Part shown: piece by piece, positions 22,250 through 35,231 of the stretch
Layout of the letters: every line of letters starts with the position of its first letter
Position numbering within the stretch: the stretch's first letter is position 1
Assembly (NCBI GenBank): GCA_932521025.1
Contig: OW051469.1
Location: 4,662,398-4,726,397 of the forward strand
From: Oscheius onirici
Taxonomy: Eukaryota; Nematoda; Chromadorea; Rhabditida; Rhabditidae
DNA: 64,000 bases
Direction of reading: 5' to 3'
Made by a program: the position numbers and the translations under genes
Notes under the pieces: model-generated
The model's database searches: none
Told to the model about the DNA's origin: nothing
The model's input: the letters and a program-made list of their open reading frames with translations, nothing else

Positions 22250-24331
22250 TTACATAAAACGAAACTGCGGCTGTGTGGAGTCGAAGAAGGCCGGGGCCGA
22301 ATACGTTTGGCCCGGATTGTAGCCCGTAAACTGTTGCTGAGGTGGAGGGAAGTAGAAACCGTTATTGTACGTGCTCACTGAAAATAACTGATTGTTGAAA
22401 AAATGGTAAAGATAGACAGATAAACAGGGAGACTCAGAGTCGGAGAGAGACAAGGAGAAAGTCAGCTCACCCTGAGGACTGGGAAGAACCGGATTGGGTC
22501 GGTCAAGAATCTGCTGCTCATCCTGTTGAATGACTTCCTGAAGATCAGAGGGCAGAATGGGAGAGTGAGAAGCGACTTGAGTCTGAGTAGTCGCGTCTGA
22601 ACTGTGTCTAGCTGTGGGAGACGGAATGATCTGGAAGTTTATATTGTTTGACTCTCAAATAAATAACAACCTCCTGTGGCTGAGCAAAGAAGAGATCAGC
22701 CAGCATGGGATCCAAGAGACTGTTCCCGAAGACGCGATAAAGATGAACATTCTCGCTGAAGAGCGAGCTCAACTTGGCCAAGGGAGGCAGCAGAAGAAGC
22801 AGATTGCCGAATCGACTCGTCACAGTATGCATCAGAGGCGACTGCTCCCTGATCAGGAAGAACAGAGCGTTCTGGACTCGGTCACGAAGGCTGGAAAGAG
22901 CCAAAGAGCCTGAGGCGGACAGTGTTGGAGCATCTAAACCATTTTTAGTTCAGATTGTTGAGTGAAATTTACCTGGATCCAGAACTACTAATGTGGCCAG
23001 CAGAATAATCTCAACTTCATTCAGCTGGAGCTTCTTCATCGGAGCCACAACCTCGTCCAACACTCTGCCCATCAGATTATTGGCTAGAATACTGAAAAAT
23101 CGGAATAAGAAGATGTGCAAAGTTTCGATACTTTGAGCTCTGAAGATGACGAGGAAGATCTCTGGGAATGACTGTGCGATTACAGAGACATATCGAGTTC
23201 AGGTCCCCGTTCAACTGAAATTGGAACTGTAAAAACTGTCTCGCCATTCCTCAAACCTGTGCTGTTCTGGCCGCCATGCTGAACAATGTGAATTGAGCAT
23301 AGACGTGACGAAGAAGACCGACCTGCAAATTATTTTTCTTTCTAGAACAAAGAGACATTTAACTAGTGTTCTTACTCTGAATAGTTGAAATTTGTACAAA
23401 TCTTCTTCTCCAAATCTACCGTATACCCCTCCAACTGTAACAAGTAATCTGACTCATTAACACCCGGCCAACAACAACACGCCTGATCCAATTTGCAGAC
23501 TCACCTTTTCTTGAGTCTCGGCCAGGTTGGCCATCTGGAAGAGCGAGTCGACCCAATAGGCAGTTGACAGGACGTATCGTCTCATGGCAGCGGAAAAATC
23601 TTCCACTGTCGCCGTTTTTCCTTGGTTGTAGCCCATCTGAAGACATATATAAAGACTGAGGACAGTTTTACCTCGAAGCAATCATCGTGTGAACCAAATC
23701 GTGTGTGGAAGAGTTGGCTCAGATCAAAGTCGGGATCTTCTTTGATCCTCGGCAGTCCCATCTGTCCATTTTGGTTGCGAGCTGTGGCGCTTTGAACTTC
23801 GACGTCCATCAAAATGTTGACCAACATATCGTCGTGAGCAATTCCTCTGAATTGGATTGGTTATTATAGAGACAGAGAGACAAGTAAACAGGAAAGAGGG
23901 AGGGAACTAACCCGGAGTCGGAATCGGGCGAGGGAAGAGATGAGTCTTCTCTCTTGATCTTCTTGCGTCGAGGGTTCTTTTGCTTGCCAATAATGTCACG
24001 ATCGGGTCGGATTGCTGCAAAGATACAAATTTTAATATGATAGGAACACGAGGAAGTACCGTCAGGCTCCATGCCGACGTCGATGCAGCGCTTGAACCGA
24101 CAGAAACGACAGGCATTCCGCTGGTCCTTGTCAATGTTGCAGTTCTGTTTGAAGCGACAGTTGTACGTCTGTTGACTGCGGATTGTGCGACGGAAGAAGC
24201 CTTTGCAACCTGGAGTGGAAATTGTCTGTCAATCTGTCCATTTTCCACTTACCGTAACAAGCCATCACTCCGTAGTGCTTTCCAGCCGAACGATCCCCAC
24301 ATACCATGCATTGGCCCTCACCCAGATCCAT
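22250..24331 (-). CDS. Nuclear hormone receptor, HNF4-related class
   Basis: This is a ligand-regulated zinc-finger transcription factor. Exons (minus strand) are 24331-24253, 24209-24060, 24014-23912, 23846-23672, 23636-23505, 23322-23257, 23214-23132, 23091-22973, 22933-22671, 22630-22471 and 22377-22250, all in frame. The DNA-binding domain begins almost at the N-terminus: CMVCGDRSAGKHYGVMAC, P-box CYGCKGFFRR, second finger CNIDKDQRNACRFCRFKRC. A basic hinge (NPRRKKIKRE) follows. The ligand-binding domain spans the later exons (helix-3-like AYWVDSLFQMANL, then LQLNEVEIILLATLVVLDP and a long helical stretch to about 22671). The tail is Gln/Pro-rich (PPPQQQF...QPQFRFM). The CYGCKGFF P-box and DKDQRNACRFCR layout fit the HNF4-type nematode receptors, but I cannot assign a numbered nhr gene. 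Exon 1 begins after an acceptor (24338), so a 5' UTR exon or trans-splice site lies upstream. Confidence 0.9.
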
Positions 24332-26924
24332 GACGGATCTGAAAATTTCTCTTTTATAAAAGAAAAACAAGAAAAGAAAAGAGAAGCCACTGGGCACAAA
24401 AAATGTGACTCAAATAAACATTCGGCGGCATAAACATACAGAGACAAGCCATGTTAATCGAGGTGTGACGGTTTTGTTAAAATGAGAGTGTGCAATAATT
24501 TCCTTGTTTTCGAGAGTAACATCGAGAGTCTTATCTGCTCTGCTGTTGTCAGCTTAGCCTATCTCTCTCAGTCTTTTCTATAATAAACACCCACATGGCT
24601 CTTATCGCCTGTTCGTGAAACGACCTGGAAGAGAGAGAAACTCTAAAAGGGCGGGAGACTTGACAGAAAAACTGAATACCAGGAAGAGGAACATATTGGG
24701 CTTGCTATTTGATGGGGAGGCGATAGCAAAGGACAATTATTACGCAAGGAAGGTCCAAGTGAACAAGTTAGTCAGAATTGGGATCAAAAGAGCAATTAGA
24801 GGGTAGCTCTGGAAGTTCTCGTACAGTAGAATACTTATTTCGGGCTGCAAATTTGTCCTTCTACAAGTCAAACTTTGAAAAGGATAAAACTTGAAAAGAC
24901 AAGAAAGGAGTTGCGGAACAAATTCACGGAAAATGTGACTTTTTCCTACGGAAACACGAGCACGTCTCAAATTGACTGCTTCCGAGACAAAACACACAAA
25001 AATGACTCCTAATTTTATTGAACAAGAAGTCCCACAATACAATCTAGTTAAACAGTCAGAAATTTTTGATCCAAAATGGAGACAAAGTCACGGTTCAATG
25101 CTTGAACTGAACATATTCTGAATCCAGACTCTCAAATCCGCTTATAATTAACCGAGAAAAAACCCGCTTTGCAAATTCCACCCTTTTTTTAAAGTCTGCA
25201 TTTAGGAGCTGCTCAAACAACGGACAGTCTAAACTAGATAGTTAGTTTTTGTACGGGAAAGGATTCTCTTCGGATTAAACTGGATAAAAACCAGGCATCG
25301 AAACTTGTCTGCCAATCGATTTTCTTCCAACCAATTTGGAGACTGAAAAAAACGAGAGATGGGTTAGCGGAAAGGCGGGAAGATAACGCGATTTAGATGA
25401 AAACTGACCACTATTCTCGAGTCTCCAGAGGATTTGGAAAATGCGAAAAAAGTGAGACCATGAGCCTCTGCCAAAACTTGAGAAGAAAACATTTGTTTAG
25501 GCTGAAAAATGGACCGAGTATTTGCAACTTGGCGCGGAAGGGGCTGTGTCGAATGAATGGCCAGCGCTCGGAACACCCGGGCGAGAGAGAGGCATTAGAA
25601 ACTCAAAAAGGTTGGGCAGAAAAAATGAGGCAAGAACACGTGTTTCGGATCTTTTCGAGGCAAAAAATGCCAAACTACTGGTTGTTACTCCAGGTTTGTT
25701 TGTATAAAAGTTGATACGATCCGTTCAGTAAAGCCAATTCAGTTGAAGATGTTTCAAAAAATATCCACTGATTTTCGCTTATTAAATTCGAACTTGTATC
25801 AGTCTTCACGACAAATTTTAATCCTCCCCAGAATAATCGGCGTGGGCAGAATACCAGGTCACCTAAGAATATTTTCAGATCAAATTAAGCTATTTACCAA
25901 GAAAAACGCCAGATGGTCTCTAAGAGCGAGGGGAATAGTTTACATCATTGAGGGCATTTTTTCGGGGCTCGATTTTCAAAGCAGTCCCGATGTAAAACAG
26001 AAGGATCAGCCGGCAGCTTTTTGCAATTTAGTCGGGGTGCCCGGAACTGTTTTTCGGAACAACAGTGAGGATTTGTGTTGTTTTGGAAGGGGTCGTGTCA
26101 CGGCGGGACAGGAACAGAGACAAAACGACGGAATGAGCCAAACTAGGCGACTAGTTAGTCACCTATTCAAAAAGTCCGAGTTTCGTGTTCTGAACTCTAC
26201 GTACATAGAATCACAATTGCTTTGAGTCCGATTTTGTTAAAGATGTACGTGATCTGCTCAAGGAACAACCTTTCCCTCTTAATTAGACAGTTATGCAATT
26301 CTCTCGCGGAAAGAAACTTTCGAGACCGAAAGTCAAGAGTCGAGATTCGAATCTCCGGTAATGTACACCTGGTCCCTCAATAGAAAAAACAATTTAGCGG
26401 AAGAATGGCCGATGGGATTAATAGATGAAAGGAAAGGATCACTTTTTGTTCGTCTCAAAACTGATAAAAGTAGAAATTTCAGTTGTGAGATAATGTAGCG
26501 GATTCGACAGAGGTGTAACAGGAGAGAAAAAGCAATTCGGTCATCAAAAAGAGCTCATTGACCCTGTGTTACCCGCTTAAAACTCTTTTTTCTCCAGAGA
26601 GTGGACAGCTGCCCCGAGAGCTCTGTGTTCGTTTTCCCACACTTCTGCTCTGGATCAACACCGGAAATCTGTCCGGAAGATTAAGAGTCAGCTGGAGAGT
26701 GCAAAGAGTGTGTGTGGCGGAGACAAGCCGGCTGAAAGTGCAGCATGTTTCTCGCCGCGAGAGACTAATTGACGAGAGTGCAGAGATTAGAATAGTCTCT
26801 CTCGCTCGCTTCGTCAAACCTGGATCTGACAAGTCTCTCATTACGAAGAGGAATTTCCGGGCTTCAGCTCTCATAATAGGAGCCTCCGCGTGAGTGTGTT
26901 TCTCTCTCTTTATAATTCGTCAGA

Positions 26925-26974
26925 GCAGAGCCGTGCCAGCCGCCGGGCCGGCACGGCTCTCGGTGCTCTCAGTT
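26925..26974. other. GC-rich stem-loop
   Basis: AGAGCCGTGCC and GGCACGGCTCT form an 11-bp perfect stem around a GC-rich loop. Flanking GAGC/GCTC can extend it past a small bulge. It stands out in an AT-rich background. It could be a structured RNA element or a cruciform-prone site. Confidence 0.55.
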
Positions 26975-29900
26975 GTTTGTTGTGTTGCCTCCGGCAGAAG
27001 AAGCAGCAGAGAAGGAACGCCTGCTCACGTGGATCATGAGCAACGTTCTAAGGAGCCTGGGGCAACGGGGTAAGGGGTTGAAAGGGACTCATCGAATCTC
27101 TGGACTGTACAGTAACAGAAGGTCTCAGTCTCGTGGTCTACCAGCTCTGCCTCTCAGCCTCTGTCTCTTTGTAGATTGGACTACTGAGTGCATCTGGTTT
27201 AACCCCCTATAAAATACGTAATTTCAGCCAGACATGAAAAAGTGCACCCATCTAATAAAAGTCTCAAAGAGCGTACTTTAAAATCAGAGCCACATTGTGG
27301 TGTCTAGTTCATTTCCTGCTTTCTCCCAGTAAAAACCACCTGAAAAACAAGACTTCCCCTATTAATAAAATGTTTACCGGGAACGGGAGTAGGGAGCACC
27401 CACGCACCTGTAATTGGACATGGGGATTGTTCCGCGACCTGTAACCGGCAGCAAAAAAAACCTCGTCAAACAATGTAAATCCACGTGGAAAACTGCCTCT
27501 CTCCCCGTGTTGACATAACTGTTGACAAGGAAGGATAAAAAATGATTTCCCAAAGGGAAAAGTGCCATTCATAGAGACAATATGGTGACAAGGGAATCGG
27601 CAGATGTCGCCTAACTATGCACTGGTTTAGATTCGGACCTGAGTGTGGCCAGTTTGAGTCGATGTTGGGCTTGCGAACGGCGCCGATGCCGAACCTGTTT
27701 CATGCCTTTCTCTCATTCTCTTGTCGAACCTTTTCTCACCCTCTTTCACAAAATAAGCTCTTTTTGGTCAAAGGAGTAGGAAAAGTATTGTGGTGTTCAA
27801 AAGAAAAATAGTGGACTGTTCAGCTGAGTAAGAGAAAAGGTCGTCGGAAAGATGAACTCGGTCTTGAAATGAATCAGGAGGTGCGAGGGAGAGTGAAGCG
27901 GACTGAGTCAGGAAACTGTCTAGACTCAAGACAAAAGAAATCGGTAGACGGAGAGTGGTGGTCGCTTTCAAGAAGAAAAGCGTGGTCCAGTTGGATACGA
28001 AGATGGATTCTGTGAAAATTAATCAGGAGGCGACAGTAAGAGAGACACAGTTGTGCGTCAGTTTATAAAGTGTAAAAGTTCTAAACTCTGGACAAGATTA
28101 AAAAAAGGAAGGTACATAAAATACACAAAAAGCGGATAGCTCTACGCTAGGTTAATACTCAGTGTTCGAGAGATCCTTCAAAACTGTTCCACTTGAAAGC
28201 GTATATTCTTCACCATACTCTTCCAGTGGCTTAATCCAGTTCAATTTGGATAGCCAGGAATCACCGACTGGCTTGGCATATAGTTACAGTAAGCATCAGA
28301 AGAGATTCTGTGAGTTAGGCCAGAAGAGAAGAAGACACAACTGAAACAGTGACTGGCAGCTGTGATTTATGTTATGTTCGCATTCCCTTTTTTAAGCTAC
28401 AAAAATCTCCTAAGCCCAAGCTTTTAGAAAGATCAAGCTGGAATACTGATGTCTGCGGATTTGAAAGTCACAACTGTATATTAACAACAACCTATTTTCC
28501 CTTGATTGTATTCTGACTCATGCCCACCTGCTCATTCCCCGAGAACTCGAACTAATTCCATTTTCTCCCCCGTCAAGATAATCTGATCAGCCATCTAGTA
28601 GATATAGCGCATAATCCTATTTGGATTAGGAAGTTTTTTCCTTGGACAGAAATAGGAAGATGGGTTTTGCAAGAGGTGGATTGAGATATTCAATCAGAAA
28701 AAAAGGGAAGAGGAGAGAGAAAGAGGTACGCACAACGTATTCATGAAGCGGATGAATAGTTAATGACGAGCGTGAGAATAACGAATATGAGGGATGGTTC
28801 TGAGAGAAGATCGAGGAATTTGAAGGAAAGGGACATAGATAGTTTACATTTGATCAGATCGACTGGGAGAGGGGAAACAAAGATCCATCCCTCTCTCTTT
28901 ACTCTGTTGATGGCGTTGAAAAGGCCAGGCGCGGAGAGCGAGAGAACCACATGTGGTCTTTCCTGTAAATCAGTCAATTTCTCTTTCGCGCACTCCAATG
29001 AACGACCCCGTGACACTTGAGGAAATTGCGGCTCAGAACACTACTGGAATTACTTCTGATTAGAGTGAAAAGTCACAATCAGAGTATTGGTTTCTGTAAA
29101 GAAGGAAGAATCAAACTTGGGAAGACCCAAAGTGGCCATAAGTAATGCTAGGAAACGAAAAACCTTATGTAAACTTGTTCTACCCTTTTGCCAATGATCA
29201 ATTGTTGAGCACCACAGACAAACAAAATCATTGGGCGGAGGTTTCTAGAATTCAAAAAAGTGGTATTCAAGTTACCGTAATCCGTGTGCTTTTTATAAAT
29301 GCTGGACAATAGAAGGCACCTGCTGAGGACTACGGTAAGATTTCTAGGAGAGGATTGAAAATATTTAAGACACAAAAAAAGGGAATGCCAGCTTTCAGCC
29401 TAATAGCAGTTCACCTCTGACCTTGGGCCTGTATTCTATGCGTGTGACAAGCGAGGGAGTTTTTGATGGGTCGAGAGTGAAAGACACGTTTTACTGGACA
29501 GTTTGAGCTGGGAATCGGGAAACGAATGTATTGAATAAAAAGCAGAGAAAGAGCCTTTTGAAAAGGTGGAAAAGGGACAAAGGACCAGGAATGAATTGGA
29601 AGGATCCTTTTAGAATGGGTCAGGAGAAGACGTGACCCACGGGAAGAGAGGAAAGACAGAAAGTATAAGGCTTGATGAGGACGAATGCACCCAGTTCGCC
29701 TCCCCCGTGGCTGGCAACATGAGAGAAGGCTTTGCGACCTGGACTCTAACCCGCCGGCCATTTCCCACGACCCCTCTGCGTCTCACGCTCTGCCGGCCCC
29801 CGAAACAAGTTGCGCCCCGGCAAAGAGGAAAAAAGAGAAAGGAGATTGATTCGATCAGGTGATAATGGTAACGAAAAGAGAGAAAGATAAAGAGTATGTG

Positions 29901-31829
29901 GACAGTAAGGGTCAGTGAATTGTATTGAAAAAGTTTGTTCTCAGATTGAGTCATTCATTTGTCTTGGAGATACTCTCCCTCTCTCTTGGAAGAAAGTGTA
30001 TTTACTCAGGTTGACGGAGAACGTCAGGCTGAAAGAAAAAGTGTAGTCAATTCAGGGTCGGGATCTTAATTGAACCAATGATCTCTTTTGTGTTTCGTGG
30101 ACCTGGAATTGTAAGAAGTGTGACTCACAGTTGATCCTTTCTTTAAAGGGTGAGTACACAGTCAACTTCATTCCAGTTCCAGAGGGATTATATACTGAAT
30201 TGTGTGCAGGTTCTTTGCGTTTTCTTACTGTAAGTGACACCAAGTTAATGATATAAAGAGCTGCGGAACTTGAATAACTGTTGCAGTAAGTACATTTTTG
30301 ATCACATCTAACTGTCAGATCCGGGATTTTATTACCGCTACCTTGTTACTAATTTAGCTGCAGCGGATGTTTCGCAAAGCTGTAGTTTTGACCCGCGAAA
30401 CCGACCAAACAACATGTCGATGCCATTTTAGCACGGCTGCAATCTGGCGAACAAAAATAGATCGTTCAGCCCCTAGGATTTAAACTAACCTAAAATCTGG
30501 TTTGATAGGTGGCTCATGTTAAAAACCTTACTGTAAGAGAGTTTACTGAGAGGAAACGGAACGGTCGTTCCCTATCTCTCTGTGGGTGGAAAATTGACTC
30601 CAATCTGCCAGTCGACCGTCCTCCTAAATCGGGACGATCGGTTTGAAAAAGGCGCTGAGAGCGCGAGTCAGGAAACCGAAAAAAGACGGTCATGACGAGA
30701 TGTTGCGTAGCGAGAGAATTGAATGTGAAGAAGATTATAGGAACAGTTCCCAATAAAAATTCGAAGAACCAGGAAGGATCGAAAAGTTTCCCACGAGGAA
30801 GAAGATCCTGGAGTGTTTACCTGAACCCGCGGGGCAAACACGGTTGTGGGTTATCCGAGAGAGCGGGCGCGACGGCACAATTTTACAGTGGCGAACGAAA
30901 TGATGTGATTGCGGCTATTTCCTTCTCTCCCACTGTTGATAACAAAACATTAGGGACTCTTTCTCTCTTCAGGTTAGGAACAAGAGGGAAGTTTTTTTTT
31001 GGACGGGAAGATCAACGCGAACAGGAAGTTCTTCTGCCCTTTTTGGTGTGCTGAAATGCGAATTTCCGCTTTTGGGTTTTGGGTTCCGTAAGCAATAGTT
31101 ATTATTGTCATACGTTTACGTGTCAGCGCTGAAATATCTTGCAAAGTTTCCCGGGATGCTACAAAAACTTACCTTTGGTAATCAAGATGATTCAGGAAGC
31201 CATCAGTTCCCTTTCTCAATATAAGTCGGGATGGAATATAATTTAAAATAAGAAACCACATTCCCAGAAAAATCTGCAACTCTCGTATAGACATGGTTTA
31301 CAGTCATGAACTGGATTCGAGTCGGGGAAATTTCTGGACCCAGCTTGACAGGTTCATAGATATTCTTTTTCACTTATAAGAGGACCTGTACCAGGTCTCG
31401 AACTAAAGTTCTATATAGTTCTATGTTTGATCAGTCAACAAACTTCAAAAAGACTCTTCGACCAAAAGGTTCAAAATGAGGTGGGCCCGTTCAAATCCTA
31501 TAGGAAGCGAATTCGCAACATCAGGGAGGCAGCATGCGCGCGGGCTGAAAAACGACTGAAAAAGCATCGATGGAGGCGAGAGGGCGGTGGGGCATGAGGG
31601 AAGATTGGGGAGAGTCGAGAAGCAAAGAGACTCTCTTGTGGAAGGCACGGGCAGGAGACATTAGGGGCTAGGCACATAAGACTCCCTCGGTCAGTGGGAA
31701 GGGACAAGGAGACAGCTGAAAGGGCCAGCAGGACACCTGGCTACTTCTTTTCGCTTCTTTTCTTCTACGGAAATGAGTTATAAGAAAATAAGTATTGGCA
31801 GTAGGCAGGACGTGAAAGGGGACCGTAAC

Positions 31830-31958
31830 CTTTAGAGAATCTTCTGAGGCCTCAATATTTGGGTCCCGTCGTGAAAGACTACTAGATGAGTTGTCTTCTC
31901 TGATGTCAAGGATAGATAGCTCATCACCATTTTCCACTGAATCATTCAACCAACTCAT
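31830..31958 (-). other. Orphan exon-like segment (acidic N-terminal-type peptide)
   Basis: ATG at 31958 opens 43 codons (MSWLNDSVENGDELSILDIR... acidic, Ser-rich) ending at a possible donor GTTACG (31829). The phase does not match the first known exon of the nuclear receptor at 24338, and I found no partner exon. It may be a 5' exon of an unseen gene or chance. Confidence 0.2.
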
Positions 31959-33313
31959 CTTTCCAAGAGCCGGATCAAAAGACAAAGTGGTCTTGTTACA
32001 AATTTGTTTATTGTAATGAAAGACAACAACTTATTCAATGTAATTGTTGTAACAGATGTCAAAAATGTCATTTAATTAGAGGTAAGAGTGAACTTTCAAC
32101 CCGAGCAATTGTTCCAGAGAAAAGGCATAAAATCAATCACAGTCAACGTTGCGAAGTGTTTCTTTTTGCGAGTCCATCTGTTTCTCTTTTTCTTACAACA
32201 ACTGACCAAGCAGCAGTTGATCAAGGGGCCAGTCTCTTCTCCTACCCACAATTATGTAGATGTTTGTGATTGAACTCGATAGTCCCCGGAGCAATGACAT
32301 TATGCGGGTCAAAGTGTTCAATATATGCCTCTCGCATCGAATGCCATTCGTGGTGGAAATTGCAATGTGGCCGAGGCCGGGCGGGCACCAAAACGATTGC
32401 TCAAACAATCCTGAATAAACACACAAACTTTACCAACCACGTGAGACTGGAAGAAGGAAGTTTCAAGGGATTGAGAAGAAACTGGTAACTGAAAAGAAGT
32501 TGACACAGTCTACAAAAAGAGTCTAGTATTTGGACAAACTCCTCGATTTTGATATCTATCAATACAGTGGAATTCAGCTGTGCTACAAACTCTTCAAAAG
32601 GATACTCTTCAAAAGGATATAGAAAGGATCTCAACAAGGCCAACCCTAAGCAGACCTACCTATTAGTCGTCTCTGTTCCCGTCATCTCGATGAGCTGCTC
32701 CATCGACTACCGTCAGATACTCGCCTCCAGCTGGCAATTGATGACGGATTGAACGGTAGAAATCCGCTGGACCGCGGCAGTGGCATCACAACTTTTGAAG
32801 GCAGCCATCCTCCAGCAAGACGAGTTCTTAAGTGCGTTCTTTGTGAGCAGAAACTGTTGGGATTAGAGGCGGACCGTATAACTTGTCAAAAATTTGTGTT
32901 TGGATTGCTGGAAAATTCAAAGGTTTGTTTTTTAAAGTGAAAGGCAACTCTTTTGTTAGGGTAATTTTTTTCTGGAAGAAATTAACTTGCGAACCAAGTC
33001 GATGGTACGAGCCGAAGAAAGGTGTTGTGTTGGTAAGGTCAATTTGAGTAACCCCCGATGTGTCCATAAACAAGCTGTTGAAGAGCCGACCACACTGTTT
33101 ATAGCTGACCAGTCTAACCACATGTGACCCCAAAAAAGTTGTTTTCCTTTTCCCTCTCACTCATTTACAGTACTGTCTCTGACCGATATTTACTAGAAAT
33201 GTAAGGACACGTTTTATGATACAACCCGTGGGAGAAAGGAGAAGTGAAGCTCTGAAAGAACACTAGAAGGTTAACACTAACACAATAACAAATGTGCAAA
33301 ACTGGGGCCAAAA

Positions 33314-35225
33314 TCACTCCTCGTCTACTAAAGGAGCCGTCGAGAAACGATCCACTGAACCGACGTACATCTCATCCTCGTAGCCAAAATCGTCGTAACC
33401 GTGCTCCATCAGAGCATTTTCCATGCCTTCTGGGATACTGTAGAGAGGACTACTGACCAGACTACGGGAAACCTTAAACGGGTGGTTATTCCAATTTTGT
33501 TTCTCTCTGCTCACCGATAACCTCCGGTTATTCAGAAGCATCGGAGCCGAGTTGACATGTCTCAAACGGTTCTGCTGTTGTTGAGCATTACCCTGTTGTC
33601 TGGGTCTTCTGCCCGGTAGTACTGGTCTTTCAAAGGCGGACGGCTGAACATTTTACAGTTTGTAATCCAGTCACAAGCTTGTCTACCTGAGTCAGAGGAC
33701 GGTATCTCCTTCTCCAGTTCCGGACCACCACAACTTCGGCAATGTTACCGATTGATGAGCCACGAGAGCTGCCTCGCGAGATCTCGGTGTCATCCTCTTC
33801 GTCGTACTTCCGTTGCATTGGACGGAACACATAGAGAATGGCCCAGACAGGTAGGAGAAAGGATAGAAAGTCGTACGGGGCTTTGAGCATCGAGTATCGA
33901 GCTTGGTCGTGGTTCTGAACAGTTTGTCATTCGAGAGATGGTTTGGCAGATGGTATGCGGGAAAGAGAATAACTCACAAAAACGCCACTGCATCCCTTGT
34001 GATCGTCAGCCAGCAGGAACAAACTCAAATGATAGCAGAGATCTGCTACTGCTGACGTCTCAAATGTCCAGAAAAGACTAAAATGTAGGTGTTTGAAAGA
34101 ATAGAACTTTGTGACTACCTGTAGAGGTCAATCTTCTGATTGCGTTGGATGGTAGACGAGGCGGAGATTCGACTCATCCTTGTCAGGATGAGAAAGAAGC
34201 TGCCTACTGTCAATTGAACAATCAGAAATTCTCCGGCGGAGAACCAGATCCAGTAGGGAGCATGACAGTCAGCCCATGGCTCGACAGATAAGAGTAGTCC
34301 CATTACCAGAAAGAGGGTAAAGTAGGTGAACATGAGAAACAGGGCCACAAAGCAGAGTCTGGAAGATTTTCGGTAAAGTGTTAGCTAGAGAACTAACCTT
34401 TTTCCTGCCTTTGAACTCCAGTGCATCATTTTAGAAGCGACGTCTAGGTAGAAGTAGCAGATGACTAGCAGTTCTACTGCTTTGGCATAGGCTATGACTA
34501 GGGAGAGTTGGGTGTTCCAGCCGAGAAGCCATTCGAAGGATCTGGAAACCAGATACTGCTCTTGTCGTTAGGGGTTCTGTCTGATCAATTAAGTACTGCC
34601 CCTGTATAAAAATTTCTTCCATACTATTTTTGAACATAAGTGGGAGGGCGAAACAAAAAAATCAGCTCTTCTTGTGGGAGCACTGTTACAGAAAAGCATA
34701 GTTTTCTCACCGGTTGGTAAGAGTCAGCTAGAGTAATCTTCTCGTGTCGTGAAGGAAATGATAAATTGACTGGTACCGACACTGTTAGGGGGAAACTTTA
34801 CTGAACCCTTTTTTGTTAGTGGTGTTTCTTCACCCGATGTGGCATCTGTCTCTTGAAACAGCCCTGTTTGTTCCGACCAGAACTGCTCACTATCTCTTAC
34901 TGCAAAATACTCACCCAGATATACAGTGAACACATAACAAATAGTAGAGGAGAAGATGAATCATCGAGGGCTGCGTGGCATGAAGACGGACAATTCTTGT
35001 AAAGGCAACACACGCCGTTAAAATACCAAAAATGGCAAATATTCCGCTCCGGATGCAAGCTGAAATGAGAGAATCGACTGAAATTTGGCTTGACCAACCA
35101 ATTGGATCGGGGTTCGAGACGCAGTTTGCACAGAGGACATCATAGGTCCTGTTCACGTGGGAAGATTCATTGGCCGGAACATACTCGAGCATCCTTTTCC
35201 ACCAGGACTCGTCCCAGTCGACCAT
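33314..35225 (-). CDS. Orphan seven-transmembrane protein
   Basis: Exons (minus strand) are 35231-34915 (ATG at 35225), 34541-34398, 34359-34118, 34077-33978, 33914-33687 and 33643-33314, all in frame. The N-terminus is outside-like, with N-x-S/T sites (NES, NRT) and cysteines. Seven hydrophobic segments follow: ACIRSGIFAIFGILTACVAF, MIHLLLYYLLCVHCI, LSLVIAYAKAVELLVICYFY, LCFVALFLMFTYFTLFLVMG, WIWFSAGEFLIVQLTVGSFF, FETSAVADLCYHLSLFLLA and FLSFLLPVWAILYVF. The long C-terminal tail is acidic (KYDEEDDTEIS), then Ser-, Arg- and Gln-rich, ending PLVDEE. I do not recognise the family. The layout resembles a receptor or GOST-like 7TM protein. Exon 1 follows a clean acceptor (TTGCAG, 35232), so an upstream exon with more luminal sequence or a signal peptide may exist. 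Confidence 0.75.
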
Positions 35226-35231
35226 CAGACT

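Larger units (their letters stand above)
24332..33313. other. About 9-kb region without a supported gene
   Basis: Many short frames occur on both strands but none shows a known domain or chains into a multi-exon model. Points of note are a GC-rich hairpin at 26925-26974, an isolated exon-like segment at 31958-31830 (minus), and a short plus-strand segment at 27036-27070 (MSNVLRSLGQR then GTAAGG). This may be regulatory sequence of the nuclear receptor to its left, since outrons and promoters of such genes can be long. It could also be a region of long introns. Confidence 0.5.

Noticed and set aside
26335-26365. Sequence GAGATTCGAATCTC resembling a tRNA T-arm
   Set aside because: It is a short palindrome without an A box or other stems at the right spacing.
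29690-29800. GC-rich segment resembling a tRNA on the minus strand (GGGTTAGAGTCC)
   Set aside because: B-box-like only. No A box or cloverleaf could be drawn, so it is probably part of a dispersed repeat.
35060-35095. Possible 35-nt intron giving a Cys-rich peptide (CLHPERNICHFWYF)
   Set aside because: Reading through keeps the phase with the next exon and gives two good membrane helices. The spliced alternative runs out of frame at 34541.
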